In this document: positions 22,524-34,514 of the stretch, piece by piece | Position numbering within the stretch: the stretch's first letter is position 1 | Layout of the letters: each line of letters starts with the position of its first letter | NCBI GenBank assembly: GCA_037349315.1 | Contig: JBAIAC010000001.1 | Span: 38,998,001-39,062,000, forward strand | Direction: 5' to 3' | DNA length: 64,000 nucleotides | From: Chelydra serpentina | Taxonomy: Eukaryota > Chordata > Testudines > Chelydridae | Notes under the pieces: model-generated | Databases searched by the model: none | What the model saw: only the letters and a program-made list of their open reading frames with translations | What the model was told of the DNA's origin: nothing | Made by a program: the position numbers and the translations under genes

Positions 22524-25500
22524 CTGTTGAAAAAAAATTTGCTATGACGACTTGATATGGCAAAATATAAACATATTAAAAAAATCCAATGAGGAACAAA
22601 TAAAAAAAGGGCATGAGCCCAATTTCTTAAAAATTTAAACCCATATCCATTGACTATGCAACACATAAGTTATGACAGTAAAAAGTGAAAATATCAGACG
22701 CTTTGCAAAAATTTTGCAATTTCGTTACCAGTCCAATTTCATATGTACAAGCAAAACAAATAGGAACATAAAAGTTCAGAACAGTTTTTTTCTGTTTAAA
22801 AAATGCAATCTAACTATTGTGTTAATTAGAGTCAATATATTCCCATTCCTCTTTCTAATTCTCTTGCATGTATGCATCAGACCCATTTTGACACTAACCG
22901 AGTGCAATGTTATAGACAAAACAGTGTTTTACTTATAAAACATTTAACAGTATTAATATTTTCACAATAAAAGAATTGCTCCATTTTCAGTGATATGAGG
23001 TTGTTGTTTTTTCCCCCCACTTTGTGAGAGAAATAGAGCATATGAAAAGACAGATGACTTTCCAGGTTACGTTTGAGAATAGGTTTCACTTGATATGCAT
23101 CAGAAGCTTATGAGTTTAGGCACTATTTTTATTATGTTAAGATTTTTCACACAGTGTTAAAATTTAAAATGGATAAAAATTAAAAAATGCTCAAAAATAA
23201 AGATCAATATTATCAAGCAAAATGATAAATATAAAAATTGAATTTTGCCAAACAAAACCAAACAATATGGCATTGCACAGAGTGCTTTGGAGGGAGAGGA
23301 CTCAAGAGTGGATCCCATTTCATGGAATTAACACAAAGATTTTGAAGAGTAGTGATGCTGCAGCTCATGAATTGGTAAAGTAAATGAGTGAGTAGAAGTC
23401 CTAATGAAGGATTATCCTCAAATGTTTTTTTCATTCATGTGGATTCCATCTCAACTGAAACTTGAACCAGGAGGAGATGGATAGAGGCCATTGCTCCTAG
23501 GTCAGGAGTCTTCAATGCAGTAGGAGCTGGGAAGGAAGAAGCAGTAGGGGATCCATGTGCAAAAGTGAAACCCTACCTCCCTCTGATGAAAGTACAGCAG
23601 GAGCAGTCATGAAAGATGGGGTGCACAGCTCCAACTACCTCTTTTCACAGCTTCCATTGGCCCCAGTAAAAGACATTTATCTGAACCAGCCATTAATCAA
23701 ATGCAAAAAAATAATAATGCCAAAAATAAGCACAAGACAATCTTATTTATCTTCACTCATCATATAGCTCTCCATTTCTCTCCTATAAGCAAGAAGGAGG
23801 TTCTCAATGTGAAATAACAGTCTCTCTACATAAGAAAGAAGAATGCGTAACATGGAAGGTGAATTTGGGAAAAAGTCAAGATGCATGGAAAAAGTAATAG
23901 AAAAGTCAGAGGAAAGGATGCAGGGCTTGAAAAACAGGACTTGCTGAACTTGTAACTATACTATTGAGGAAGATACTAGCCCTGCAGATTTTGCCTACCA
24001 AATTCTCTCTCAACTGTAGGATAAAAATACTAAGGAGGACTGTACAGCAAGAGATGCTTTAGAGAAGTGCTCAGGAAGTCATCTAAAAACAGAATAACAG
24101 GAAGCATATGAAAGCCACATTTTCAAATATAAACACAGAAAAACTACTGAAAGCTGCCAAAAAGAGCAAGACATATTTTATAAATGTTCCAGGTTTTTGT
24201 TTTTCCCAGATGTCTGCCCCACCATTCATACTAGTAGTAGTGAGGAGGGAATTTGGAGACAAAAGGAACAAAAAAGTTTCTATACAGTCTTTTATATAAC
24301 CAAACTTTCATATTAGGGAACTTTATGTTAGTGAACATGCGCCTAGAGTCAGAGAGACCAAGTAATGAATTGCACACAGTGCAAAGAACACAAAATAATG
24401 GAAAACAATAGAAATATATTTATCTACAGTCTCCATAAAAAACACTTTCTGATAGAAAATATACTATAGTAAATTGGTATGAGGAAATAAGTCATCATTA
24501 GGAGACTTTATGTTTGAGCGGTAATTGAAATCTTGATTTTATGTTTTGGATTGAATTGTTGTTACAAAAAGGGAAATTAGCAGGCCACAACTGCTTTCAA
24601 ATTTAGATATTTGAAACCGAAACAGAGCAACACTGTGTTAGTACATAGGAATTTGAAAGTAAAATTGACTATGAAGTGACAAATTAAAATAAAACTAGCA
24701 AGACTATTTCCTTTCCCAAGATAAGAGAAATGTAAAAAGTTAACACGCAGCATATATAGCAAAGAGTAATTTAGATATTTAAAAATCTTTCCATTGTAAT
24801 AATCTAAGATGTTCTTACTAACTGAGTAGGTGAGGACTTAAAAAACAAAACAAAAACCCACTATGTATGGTCCAATTCTCCTCTCTCTTACAAAAGGTGT
24901 AAATCAGGTTTAACTCTACTGAAGTCAATAGATTTTCACTGGTGTAAACAAGAATTAAAGCATGGTTTTTAATCTGAGTATTCTATTCCTCTTTAATTTA
25001 TAAAATATCAGAAAACAAAAAAAGTTTAATTTTTCATGGCTGTTTGACAAATTCTGTTAAAATGAAATTAATGCGATGTGTAGTTATGGTATTATGATTT
25101 TTAATTTTCCTCCTATGTCAGAGGTCAAGCTGCACAGAATGTTTGGGTGAGTTAAAAACACACCAATAATAGATGCATTATGATAACACCTGTATCACTA
25201 GGACTTTTCTGTAGCATCAGACATCAAATTTCTGGTTTCCTTTCTTTTCCCTACTAGGAGGCTATTTATCTGAAAGCCACATTTGTGTTGCAGTTAATAC
25301 ATGTTCTTCTATCATTTTTGAATAACAAGTATCTTTTATAAAATTAAAACAATTCTGCCTACTCATTCTGAACTGGAACCTCCAGATCCCAAATTACCTA
25401 TCAAACTGTTCTAGTATTCTCATTAACTGTCTATGGTAGTATCCCTTTGGGTATTGTACAATAAGGCAAGACAGCCAACACGCAACGTTCACTGCTCTTC

Positions 25501-26579
25501 TCAGTCAAAGGAGAAGGGCCAGATATGCGGCCTGTTCCTTCAAGATGTTCTGTGTTCTCAACTCCTGCCCATTTTAATGGGAGTTGAAGTGTTGAGCACC
25601 TTGCTTCATTAAGCCCAGAAACTGGAACCAAAATAAATACAAACAAAAATTATAGAAATAGATGGTAAAAGGAGAAGGTGTTCAAAAATTACAGGCTGCC
25701 TGTGTTAAGGAACACTGAACAGAAATCCTTCTACTTTGGTCCACAAAGGACTCCAAGAAAATAGCAGACACTGCCCAATGGAACTCTACCTTGATTATAC
25801 TTTAAATACTGTTTAGAACACAGCTTCACAATCCAGGGGACCCTGTCTAAACAGCTTCTCCTTCCTGAACTTAATGACAACTTAGAAAATGCCAAGTGCA
25901 GATCGACAAAGACATTCTGCAGCTCCATGGAGCAACACAAGGGATGGATTAAAAATAAAGGTGTGGTAAAAAATGCAGTCAGAAATGCAGAAGGATCCAC
26001 CAGCTGGCAAAATAAGTGAGATTCAGTCTGGTGTACAAATATTTGGTATGGTCCAAAGACTTCTGGCTGCTACAGAATGGAGAGGAGGTGAAGGAGTCAA
26101 GGATATGGCAGAGATATTCCTCCATAATGAGGGCTCTGTGGAGGAGTCTCTAACAAATTCTAAGTGAATCTTGGAAGAAGGGTGGAATACAAAGTATCTT
26201 ACTGGGGTCTTGTGCCTCTGTCACATGGCTACAGAGGCTGCAACTTGGTATCAGAAGTGGACATGAGAGCAAGGAAGTAGACCACAACAGAGCACAGAAG
26301 AATGCTAGCTTATTTTGCATGGTATTGAAACACAGTAATTAACAGAGGGACATTCTGCTGAGGTGTCTGTGGGGGTTCAAAGAGCTCAAGTCTTAAGCAG
26401 AGTAGTGAGCATTGGAGAATATAATGAGAGAGGACTTCTAGTTCTCAGAACCCCTTCAATAAAGCCATTAGGATGGAGAAAACATGGCCTCTGGAACTCA
26501 AGATGAGGAATTGGACCTCTCTTATTCCCATCCTGTAGTCCTCAAGCAACTGCAACCAGTTCAATCAAACTTAGTCAAA

Positions 26580-26860
26580 GGGCATGTCTACACTGCCCCA
26601 CAGTTTGGACTACAGGGGTGTAAATGGCAGTGTGGATCAAAGTGCTCCACTGTAACTCCCATGTGTGGACACTTTAGGTGCAAATGAAAAGATTCCTACT
26701 TGCATCAATGTAATCCTTTTTGAAGAGGACTACGTTAATCCAAACTAGGAACCTTTTAGTTCGTGTCCGCAGCATGCACACGAGATACAGAGCAGCACTT
26801 CGGTGTGCACTGCTATTTACACTTCTGTAGGCCAAACTGCAGGGCAGTGTAGACATGCCC
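26580..26860. mobile_element. Miniature DNA transposon with perfect 19-bp TIRs
   Basis: GGGCATGTCTACACTGCCC at the left end is repeated inverted at the right end with no mismatch, and imperfect similarity continues inward for about 55 bp more. Total 281 bp, no coding capacity. The flanks (CAAA left, TAAAA right) do not give a clean target duplication, so the superfamily is uncertain. Confidence 0.75.
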
Positions 26861-27130
26861 TAAAACTTCCCCAACTCTATGACTCCAGATGAGATCCCCC
26901 CAGTGATGAGTCAAGGAAGACTCCACCACTTTTGCATATGCATTCAGGTTGTGCAACTGATGTCCCTTCTTTACGTGACCACAACAAGTGCTATGGTTTC
27001 AAGAGAACAAATTCTATTCCAATGTTGTGTAGTTTTGTTTCATAATGAAAAATTCTGAATACTGTGTTTTTGATGTACTAAGTTGAAAATGTATTTAACA
27101 AAAAAATGTCTGTGTTTTATACTACTCTTA

Positions 27131-27399
27131 GGGCTGGTCCACACTACCCCCCAAGTTCGAACTAAGATACGTGACTTCAGCTACGTGAATAACGTACCTG
27201 AAGTTGAAGTATCTTATTTCGAACTTCAGAGTACTCACCGCTGGTCCACACGGCGGCGCGCAGGCTCGCCCGTCGACTCCGCCTGCTCCGTTCATGGAGC
27301 AGGATTACCGGCGTCGACGGGGGAGCACTTCCTGGTTCAAATCGAACCCAGAAGATCGACTGGACTCCTCCGACGCGGCGGGTAAGTATAGATGTACCC
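27131..27399 (+). mobile_element. Harbinger-type miniature element, copy 2
   Basis: 269 bp starting GGGCTGGTCCACACT and ending TATAGATGTACCC, flanked by TTA on both sides (27128-27130, 27400-27402). It lacks part of the internal palindrome seen in copies 1 and 3. Open frames across it are chance. Confidence 0.8.
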
Positions 27400-28639
27400 T
27401 TATATTACTGTGTGTGTGTGAAGGACAAAACTAAGGCTGAGTGTGTGACAGAAATTGGTTGGAATGATGATGGTCAGTTATTACACATGGCAATAGGGGA
27501 TAATATGCAGACATTAACTGTGCATTTCCAGACTTCCTAGTAATTAGGGTTTGTTTTTCATTTTAAAAAAAAGTCCACAAGAGAGGTTTAAAAGTATCTT
27601 TGTGTTGGTTGACTCTTAACACCATTTCAACATTAACTATCTTGTAGCTATATTTTATTGTGTGGGTAATGATAAAGGAAGATGACAGTGACTCCTATGT
27701 TTAGGTTGCTTAGAGCTTTCTATTATTACAGATTCTTGTGACCTTTTATTGAGAAACTAATAACTTCATTGTTGGCAGCAGCCAGACTTAAGATACTTAG
27801 CAGGGGAATGACCTTGGGCTAGATAAGTGCCTTTTTTTTATCCCAGGAAATTCTGTTCTGGTTTTACCAAGATTAAAAAGTTTTGAAAATCACCATTTCC
27901 CTTCTCTCCATTGGTGTCCTCAGAAAAAAACACTGGCAGCATGCCAAAATAACATCTGAACATAAACATGCTTAGTGTTACGATCATGTTGCTGCCAAAA
28001 CAGCAGCAGCAGATGACATTATACTGGGAATGCTTGGAAGCTGCTGGACCAACTGTGAGCAAGGGAGAGCCAGGCTAGGCTCCCTCCAACAATCTCTTAG
28101 ACCCAGCGAATGGCCTTCTGGGGCCATCCCCCACTTTGGGGAAAACCAGATGTGGGCGGATATCCCTTAACTCCATGCGGAAAATGGGGAAAGCAGGAGG
28201 GGGGAGAGAGAGATGGGCCAGGCTTCTCACCACCACCCACCAAGATCCAGTATCTGGTCCTAGCACCCCATCCCTCCCCTCCAAATAACCAGCTTTCTCT
28301 TGCTGCTAGCCAAGGCAATAAGACCTATAACTCAAGCACTAGAAATCTGAAGGGCAACTGTAAACTTGACACTTGCTAACTTTTTAGTGCTTGACTTTGC
28401 AACCTAAACATACTTTTGCTGTATTTAATTTTTGTATGTCAAAACATTATAGCACCTTATATTCAAGGATTACCTAATGTTCTACAGCAAACTGAAGTGA
28501 AGTGCTATATTAATAGTATTGTTATTAAGTATATCAAAATATTTCAAAACCACCCTCAACATACTCTTATGATGGAGATAAATATTATTATACCTATTAT
28601 ATAGATGGGTTAAATGAACCATATCTGCTGAAACATCAG

Positions 28640-29380
28640 TTCCTACAGCCCCTCAATTTTGTTGTTGCATTTCTTTGAATTCCCTCCATATTTTTCTCCA
28701 CTTCTTCCTGGAAATGAGGGTCACAAAACTGACTAAAATATCCTAAGGCCATACAAAGGACTGTATTACTTTACTTTGTTCATGGCATGATATTTCTGCG
28801 GAGGTGCCCCCAAATTGTAGTTTTTTGCAGCTAAATCAGGCATTTAAAAAATCATCCTTTGCCATCTGCTACCAAAGATATTTATTCTAAGTTTAGTGAA
28901 AGACTGGGGCAATCGCTGATACTACTGTGTGGTAACTGTTGGCAAATGTTCACTTTCTAATGGCAATTATATACTTAATTGCAAGTTCAAATCCAATTTG
29001 TGTTCATTATCACCAGAATTTGTAAAGTATTACTGCTTTCCAAAATCTCCTTTCCACTGATTATGTTTAATATTTTTCTCCAGATACAACTTGCATTTTT
29101 TCACATTGACTCATTATTTTTCTAGCTATATTTCTAACTTACTTATATTCCTTCACAAAATGTCTGTCCTCTGAGTTTTCACAATACCTTCCAATTTAGC
29201 ATTATCTACAGTTGTATTTAATATGCTGTTTATATCCTTAAATATTATTACAGAAGATATTAAATACAACCAGGATGAATTTCTCTTTAATGTTTTCATC
29301 AACTGTGATAAGTGACCAAGTTGTAAATTTTCAGAAGGGTGGCCTCCCATTTTTGGATTAAACTGCATCTGCATTTTTGC
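28640..29380 (-). mobile_element. CR1-type LINE fragment, diverged
   Basis: Antisense CR1 words ('gaaatgagggtcacaaaactg', 'ccatacaaaggactgtatta', then a chain of AT-rich segments) follow CR1 3' region order. Limits approximate. Confidence 0.5.
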
Positions 29381-29574
29381 CCTACTAATTATCTAATTGT
29401 AGGTGCAAATCAGGTAGCTAGAGATTCAAATTCTCAGATTTTTGCCTACAATTCAATTGCAGGCACAAACTGTACCAACACAAAAGGAGATCGTACCTCC
29501 GACTGACTGAAAATATACCTTGTTATTCTTATTCCCAAGTAGGGAAGAGCAAACTATTTTGTTTATTTGCTTAC

Positions 29575-29796
29575 CTATACAATAAGGACAACACTGTCCT
29601 TTTCTCAAAACAGGTCTCTCACAGGATACTGGTGGGCAAGATTCAGAGTAGCAGCTAATCACACCATCCATGCAAATACAACTAGTACAGACGTTGGGTT
29701 TCCAGGACTCAGCTGTCAGGAAAATATCTCCTTCATCATTCTTGCAGTAACTGGGCATGCTCTCGTTGCTCGATAAGGAAGGCTGAAGAGGTTCAT
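29575..29796 (-). CDS. CRIM1: CRIM1 exon: fifth VWC module
   Basis: This 222-bp exon starts DEPLQPSLSS and encodes a ten-cysteine VWC domain with YCKNDEGDIF, CTSCICMDG and a closing QCCPYC. The acceptor is atttctag and the donor is ATAG followed by gtaagc. The phase is 1 at both ends. The downstream codon is completed across the join to give Glu at the start of the VWC6 exon. A DIRS-like repeat begins about 40 bp upstream of the acceptor (near 29835), so the polypyrimidine tract sits very close to transposon-derived sequence. The reading frame upstream of the acceptor is open by chance and is not part of the exon. Confidence 0.96.
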
Positions 29797-29834
29797 CTAG
29801 AAATATGAACAGATAGATCAGCAGAAGTAAAGAA

Positions 29835-31500
29835 TGATTACTTACCTTAGAGGTACTGTGGTTCTTTTCAGATCTTTTGTCCATATGATTCCACAATGGT
29901 GTGCATGCATTCCATGCACAAGATTGGATCCTTTTGGCCAGCAGCATCCAATGGGCTTGCATCTGCGCCGTAGATGTCTTTGCGTCTCCCCACCCGAGGA
30001 CATATAGGATGGAGTGGGCCTAACTGTTGCTTAGTTCCTTCACCAATACAGAATTCCAGAACAGTAGGACTTCATAGTTGCAGGGAAGAAAGGCAGGTCA
30101 TGGGATCCATTTGGAGAACATATTTTGAAGAACCATAGTTACCATAAGGTAAATAACTATTCTTTCTGCTTTGAGTACTTGTCCACATGGATGACTAACA
30201 GGCAGTTGTTTTTTGCTCAGGAGCAGGTGCTAGGAGTCCTACTTCAATAAAGACTACAGGACAGCCCTATCAAAACAGATATCCTATCTGGAAGCCTCTG
30301 CGAAATGTGTGGCCTGAGTTCCATGTAGAGTAAGTTAGGATTTTTTTCTACTGACTTTAAGGCCCATTTTGGCAAAGGTTATTTCAGTTGAGTTGGTCAC
30401 CTGCTGGGGTGATCTTCCCTTCCCCAAGCTGTCATTGAGATATTGGCAGAACTGAATCCCTTGTGTCCTTAGAAGAGCTACTCTGACTGTATGCTGTAAA
30501 ATGGTTTTGGTAACTGAAGGCCTAGTTAGCACTGCTGACATTGTAAGAGTCAGGAAATGGGACCCTGATACCGGGCCCACAGACAGGTCACTTGGTGCCA
30601 AATTTGCCATAGGCTCCGGAAGGGATGGTACTGATGTGCTGGTGGAAAGGCAGTGAGCAGATTTAGCCAGTACTACAGCCACTTTTTTCTTATCCAGTAC
30701 AGAGGTACCAGAGGGGCCATCTTAGGCCACTGGCTGCCCTTTGGCTTTGCAGAATTGAGATGAGTCTAAAACATGTTGACTCCTTTCTGTCTCAGTTTTG
30801 AGGGTCTCTGAGAAGGAGACTCATGTCTCAGCTCATCTCTGGAGTGACAGGAAGGAGGACTGAGCCTTAGCTATGTCTTTCTTCTCAGTGTCTGAGGTGG
30901 TTTTCATTGGGTGCTGCAGAAGAAATACCTTAGGTAGACATCCCTAGCCTTCTGATTCCGCTTGGAAAAAGATGAAGCAATGGACAGGAACATGCCCTTT
31001 GCTTAAAGAAAAAAGGCACTTACAGTGCCTATTGCTGAGTAGCACAGAAACATCAGACGTAGGACATGTATTAAATTCCAGAGATCTTGCTTCTGCCTTA
31101 GCAGATCGAATCCCAATATCTGAGGGAAGGAGGGCTGGGCACTGAGCCTACTAACTACCTAAGGAAAATTAGTAAAATAAAAATACAAAATTTCCTCTTA
31201 TTTTTTAAGTCAACAGGCCAACTAAGAGTTAACTAACTACTTTCAACTATACTAACTAATCACTAACTCTAACTGCAACAGAGAAGCAGGTGAACACTGC
31301 AGAGGATTCATCTCCCTGCCATGGTTGGTAAGAAGGAAATGAGGGGCAGTTGGGCCTGCTCTGTCCTTTATGCCTTCGGAGGGGTTGGGGGGATTCCCTA
31401 ATGGATACTGCTGGCCAAAGTGGGATGTTGCATGCACTTGCACCAAAAATGGGGTTCATGTGCACAAATAATCTGAGAAGAACAAGGCAGCGCATGTCAC
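29835..31500. mobile_element. DIRS-like retroelement copy with inverted ends
   Basis: The left end ('ttggccagcagcatccaatggg', then 'gacatataggatggagtggg') is matched, inverted, by the right end (reverse complement of 31340-31470: 'ttggccagcagtatccattaggg', then 'ggcataaaggacagagcagg'). Inverted terminal repeats are a DIRS trait. The middle is decayed, with no intact domain seen. Very near the VWC5 splice acceptor. Confidence 0.55.
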
Positions 31501-32939
31501 TACAACAGGTCAAAAAAAATTGCTGAAAAATTGACATAAAAAATGAAGTTTAGTCAAAAATAAAATCCCTCTTTCCCCCACCCCACAACATTTATTTTGG
31601 AAGAAAATATTTCTGCTTTCATTGAAAAATCAGAAAATGAAATTTGACTTTTTTTTTTTTGGTTTTCGGTTTTCAGTTGGATTCAGGTTTTCAATGAGAA
31701 ACCAAAACTTTTTGTGGGGGAAAATATCACTTCCCAATTAGTTATAATGTCCACTAACTTTGCAGTGTAACAAATATTCTCTGTAGAAACTCAAATGTAT
31801 ATAAGAACCCTGTCAGGAATCAGGGCCTGCAGCAGAGCTAGTCTCTGGGCAACCTGATGAGTACAGCTGGCTTGTTGTAGGTGGCCTGATTTCCTATCTA
31901 ACAGTGTTGTAGCCAGAGTCAGCAGATCAGCTCTTAAGCCCAGCAAGTAGTTCAGTGGCTGTTCAAAGTATTGGCCAATGGTTGAAATAGCTCCTGTCCC
32001 TGCTTGTTTCCCAGCCTTGCTCCTGTCTTGTTCCTTCCTCGCCTCATTCCAGGTAACCCAGTTCTGACCTTTGTCTCCTATTCCTGTCTACTGACTCCTG
32101 CTCCAAGCACGAGGCGTGATTGCCCATGTCTTTAGTCTCTGACAAACCCTGAGTTTGCTCTGTGAAACTGGAACTCGTATTTGTTCATGGAGGAATCCAG
32201 GAGGGGGACTTTCCTGGCCTCTGTGCCTATGAAAATCTCCCATGGGAACTTAAAGATAGTCTCCAAAGTCCATATATGGGCAGCTAAGTGACCTGACTTT
32301 GAGAAGTGCTAAGAAACCCAGAAGCACCCCAGTGAGGTCAATGAGAGCTGGTAGGTGTTCAGCTCTTTTAAAAATCAGGCCACCTATTGAGCTGCCCATA
32401 TACAGACCTAGGCGGATAACTGTAGGCACCAGTTTTTTAAAATCTTGAGAGGCCCTTTGTGAGCTCTTTCCCTCTCTTCCACACCCATGTATAGTCAACC
32501 ACAATCTGGTCCTTATGTAACATGCTGTTTATCTTATTCTCTCTTCCTCATCCTTTATATGGGTATCAAATAAAACTAGGCCTAACTAAACTAACTCCCT
32601 CTAATGCCAATGGCCATTTCCCCCTCATTTGAAATATTGATGTTTATCATTAATCATTATCTTATACTCTGGCTGTAGAACAGCTGATAATTTTAATGAG
32701 CGTTACAATGCACTTATTGAAACTAATTTGGCTTAATATTTCAAATAAAGTTTCATAAGGCATTACAGAACACATTTTACTAAAATCCACATTTTATGTT
32801 TACTGTGCTCCATTTATCCACTAGTATAGGAAAACTTCAAAAACATCATCCAATTTATCCAGCATGATTTGTTCTTTATAAACCCATTTGACTTATTGGT
32901 TCCATTAGCCTCTAGGTACTTACACATCTTTCTCTTTTC

Positions 32940-33540
32940 ATAAATAAGTGATTAAAGAGATCTATTAGGTTATCCCCCTGCCAACACAGTATTGTTATCT
33001 ACAATGTATTTGTGAGTGTTTTGTTCTGTTCATTTTAAATGATTCAAGCAATGGGCCTTCCATTACTTCCTATGGGAGACCATACCAATCTAATAGATTA
33101 CTGTTAGGAAAAATTTTCCTATCAAACTACACTTCCTTTACTCAAGTCTATTCTATTTTCCCTTTTTGGCACTTATAGTCTTCTATACTTGTAGACAGCT
33201 AGCCTAAACTCACTCACAATTTGGCCAGTTATGCATATTTAGCTTTTAATCCTTCTTCATAAATCAGTCTCTCTGATCCCTTAGTCATTTTGGTTGCTCT
33301 TCTCCGAATTCCTTCCAATTAGTTTCAATATTTCTTACTATTTTCTTCATTGTTTTAATAGGGATAGAAGTTGGATTTGTGAGACAGTATTTGTCAGGAT
33401 TACTTCCTCATCCCCATCCAATCTTTTTGAAGACTGGGACCACATTTGCACTTTTCCAATCCTCTGGTGCTTACCCTCACCTAAAGTGAGTGCTATTGAT
33501 AGCACTGCTCCTTACAGCATCTATTCATTTTTTAAAAAAT
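32940..33540 (-). mobile_element. CR1 LINE fragment
   Basis: Antisense CR1 words: 'gtcattttggttgctcttctccgaattc' followed by 'gaagactgggaccacatttgcac' of the RT region. Diverged and broken. Confidence 0.55.
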
Positions 33541-33745
33541 GTTCACAAATGTTTTAAGCAGATATTGCTGAAGGTTTTGGACATCCGTCGCAAGAAACAG
33601 TCATGGATGATGGCTATAGGGATTGCTCCTATGCAATCACAGAACCAGCAGTTGACTCTATTCAAGTCTAAATATTTATTACCAATTTCACAGGATTTTG
33701 CAGAAGATTCAGAAAGGCCTATGCTGACTGGTACGTCATGCTTAC

Positions 33746-33961
33746 CTGGGCACTGTGGACAGCAGGAATCCTGTGTACGGATGGGGTTTTGACAAAGAAG
33801 AGGTGGGCAGACTTCAGTCTCACACAGAACGCGTCCACTATGGCATGTACACTGCGTGCAGGAATCAATATTCCATGTCTCTCCTTCTACAAAGTACTCT
33901 CCTCCTGGAGCATGGCAGATAGACGGACTGCTGAGCTCTGGCTTCTGCACAATAGATTCAT
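33746..33961 (-). CDS. CRIM1: CRIM1 exon: fourth VWC module
   Basis: This 216-bp exon starts with DESIVQKPELSSPSIC and encodes a full ten-cysteine VWC domain, with WNIDSCTQCTC in the first half and SCCPQC at the end. The domain is extracellular and part of the membrane-proximal VWC string. The acceptor is tttcttag and the donor is CCAG followed by gtaagc, a near-consensus 5' splice site. Both ends are phase 1. Reading past the donor gives an unrelated intron tail, so the open frame there extends beyond the true exon. Its neighbours are VWC3 (7.6 kb upstream on the minus strand) and VWC5 (3.9 kb downstream). Confidence 0.96.
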
Positions 33962-34277
33962 CTAAGAAAAGAGGAGAATTAAAAGGCAAACAAATGAAAA
34001 TATGTTGGGACTATCGTCAATAAAATACAACCAATGTGTATTACTTTCTGACCGTTATTATTGATAATATAAAAAATAAGAACAGTAACAGTCAAGTAAA
34101 GTTAGCTGAGAAAGCAGCTGTATAAATAAATGAGATTATATGCGTATCATTATGGCAAAAGGTGGGAGAAATGAGACATCAGAAAAAGTAATACGAGACT
34201 CCACTTATAAAAAGTGCAAGCTAATGTATATCTGAGAAATCAATTAAACACGGGCACACAATGAAATAGCTGTAGAA

Positions 34278-34514
34278 CAGGGGCTCTCAACATTTTTTGA
34301 ATCACACCCTGCCTTAGCAGTTTTTAAAACTTGGAACCACACCCTCTCCTCCCGCCTGGTAACAACAGTGAGAAGGATACAGCCTGGCACTTGGGCTCTC
34401 AATGCTACTCACTCAAATTTGGCCTGGATGGCCCTCTGTCTTACTGAATTATTAGAAGTTTGATGCCCTGCCCCCACCCTCACGGGGGCACGCTCCCCTG
34501 GTTGAGAAACTCTA
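34278..34514. mobile_element. hAT-type miniature element
   Basis: Starts CAGGGGCTCTCAA and ends TTGAGAAACTCTA, imperfect inverted termini. Flanked by CTGTAGAA (34270-34277) and CTATAGAA (34515-34522), an 8-bp duplication with one change. An 8-bp duplication with CAGGG ends is typical of hAT. 237 bp, non-coding. Confidence 0.75.

Larger units (their letters stand above)
22524..29574 (-). other. CRIM1 intron between VWC5 and VWC6 exons
   Basis: 7.05 kb. Contains a TIR element (26580-26860), a Harbinger-type element (27131-27399) and a CR1 piece (28640-29380). About 22570-26575 is AT-rich with one ancient palindromic trace near 24870-24965 and otherwise nothing I can name. A weak MIR-like stretch lies at 28430-28620. 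Confidence 0.9.
29797..33745 (-). other. CRIM1 intron between VWC4 and VWC5 exons
   Basis: 3.95 kb. Contains a DIRS-like element (29835-31500) and a CR1 piece (32940-33540). 31830-32170 looks like a further old repeat of unknown class; 32263-32405 has facing words (atatgggcagct and agctgcccatat), a small old palindromic element. Confidence 0.9.

Noticed and set aside
27083..27385. 100-codon plus-strand frame
   Set aside because: Most of it is the Harbinger-type miniature element; its protein has no family resemblance.
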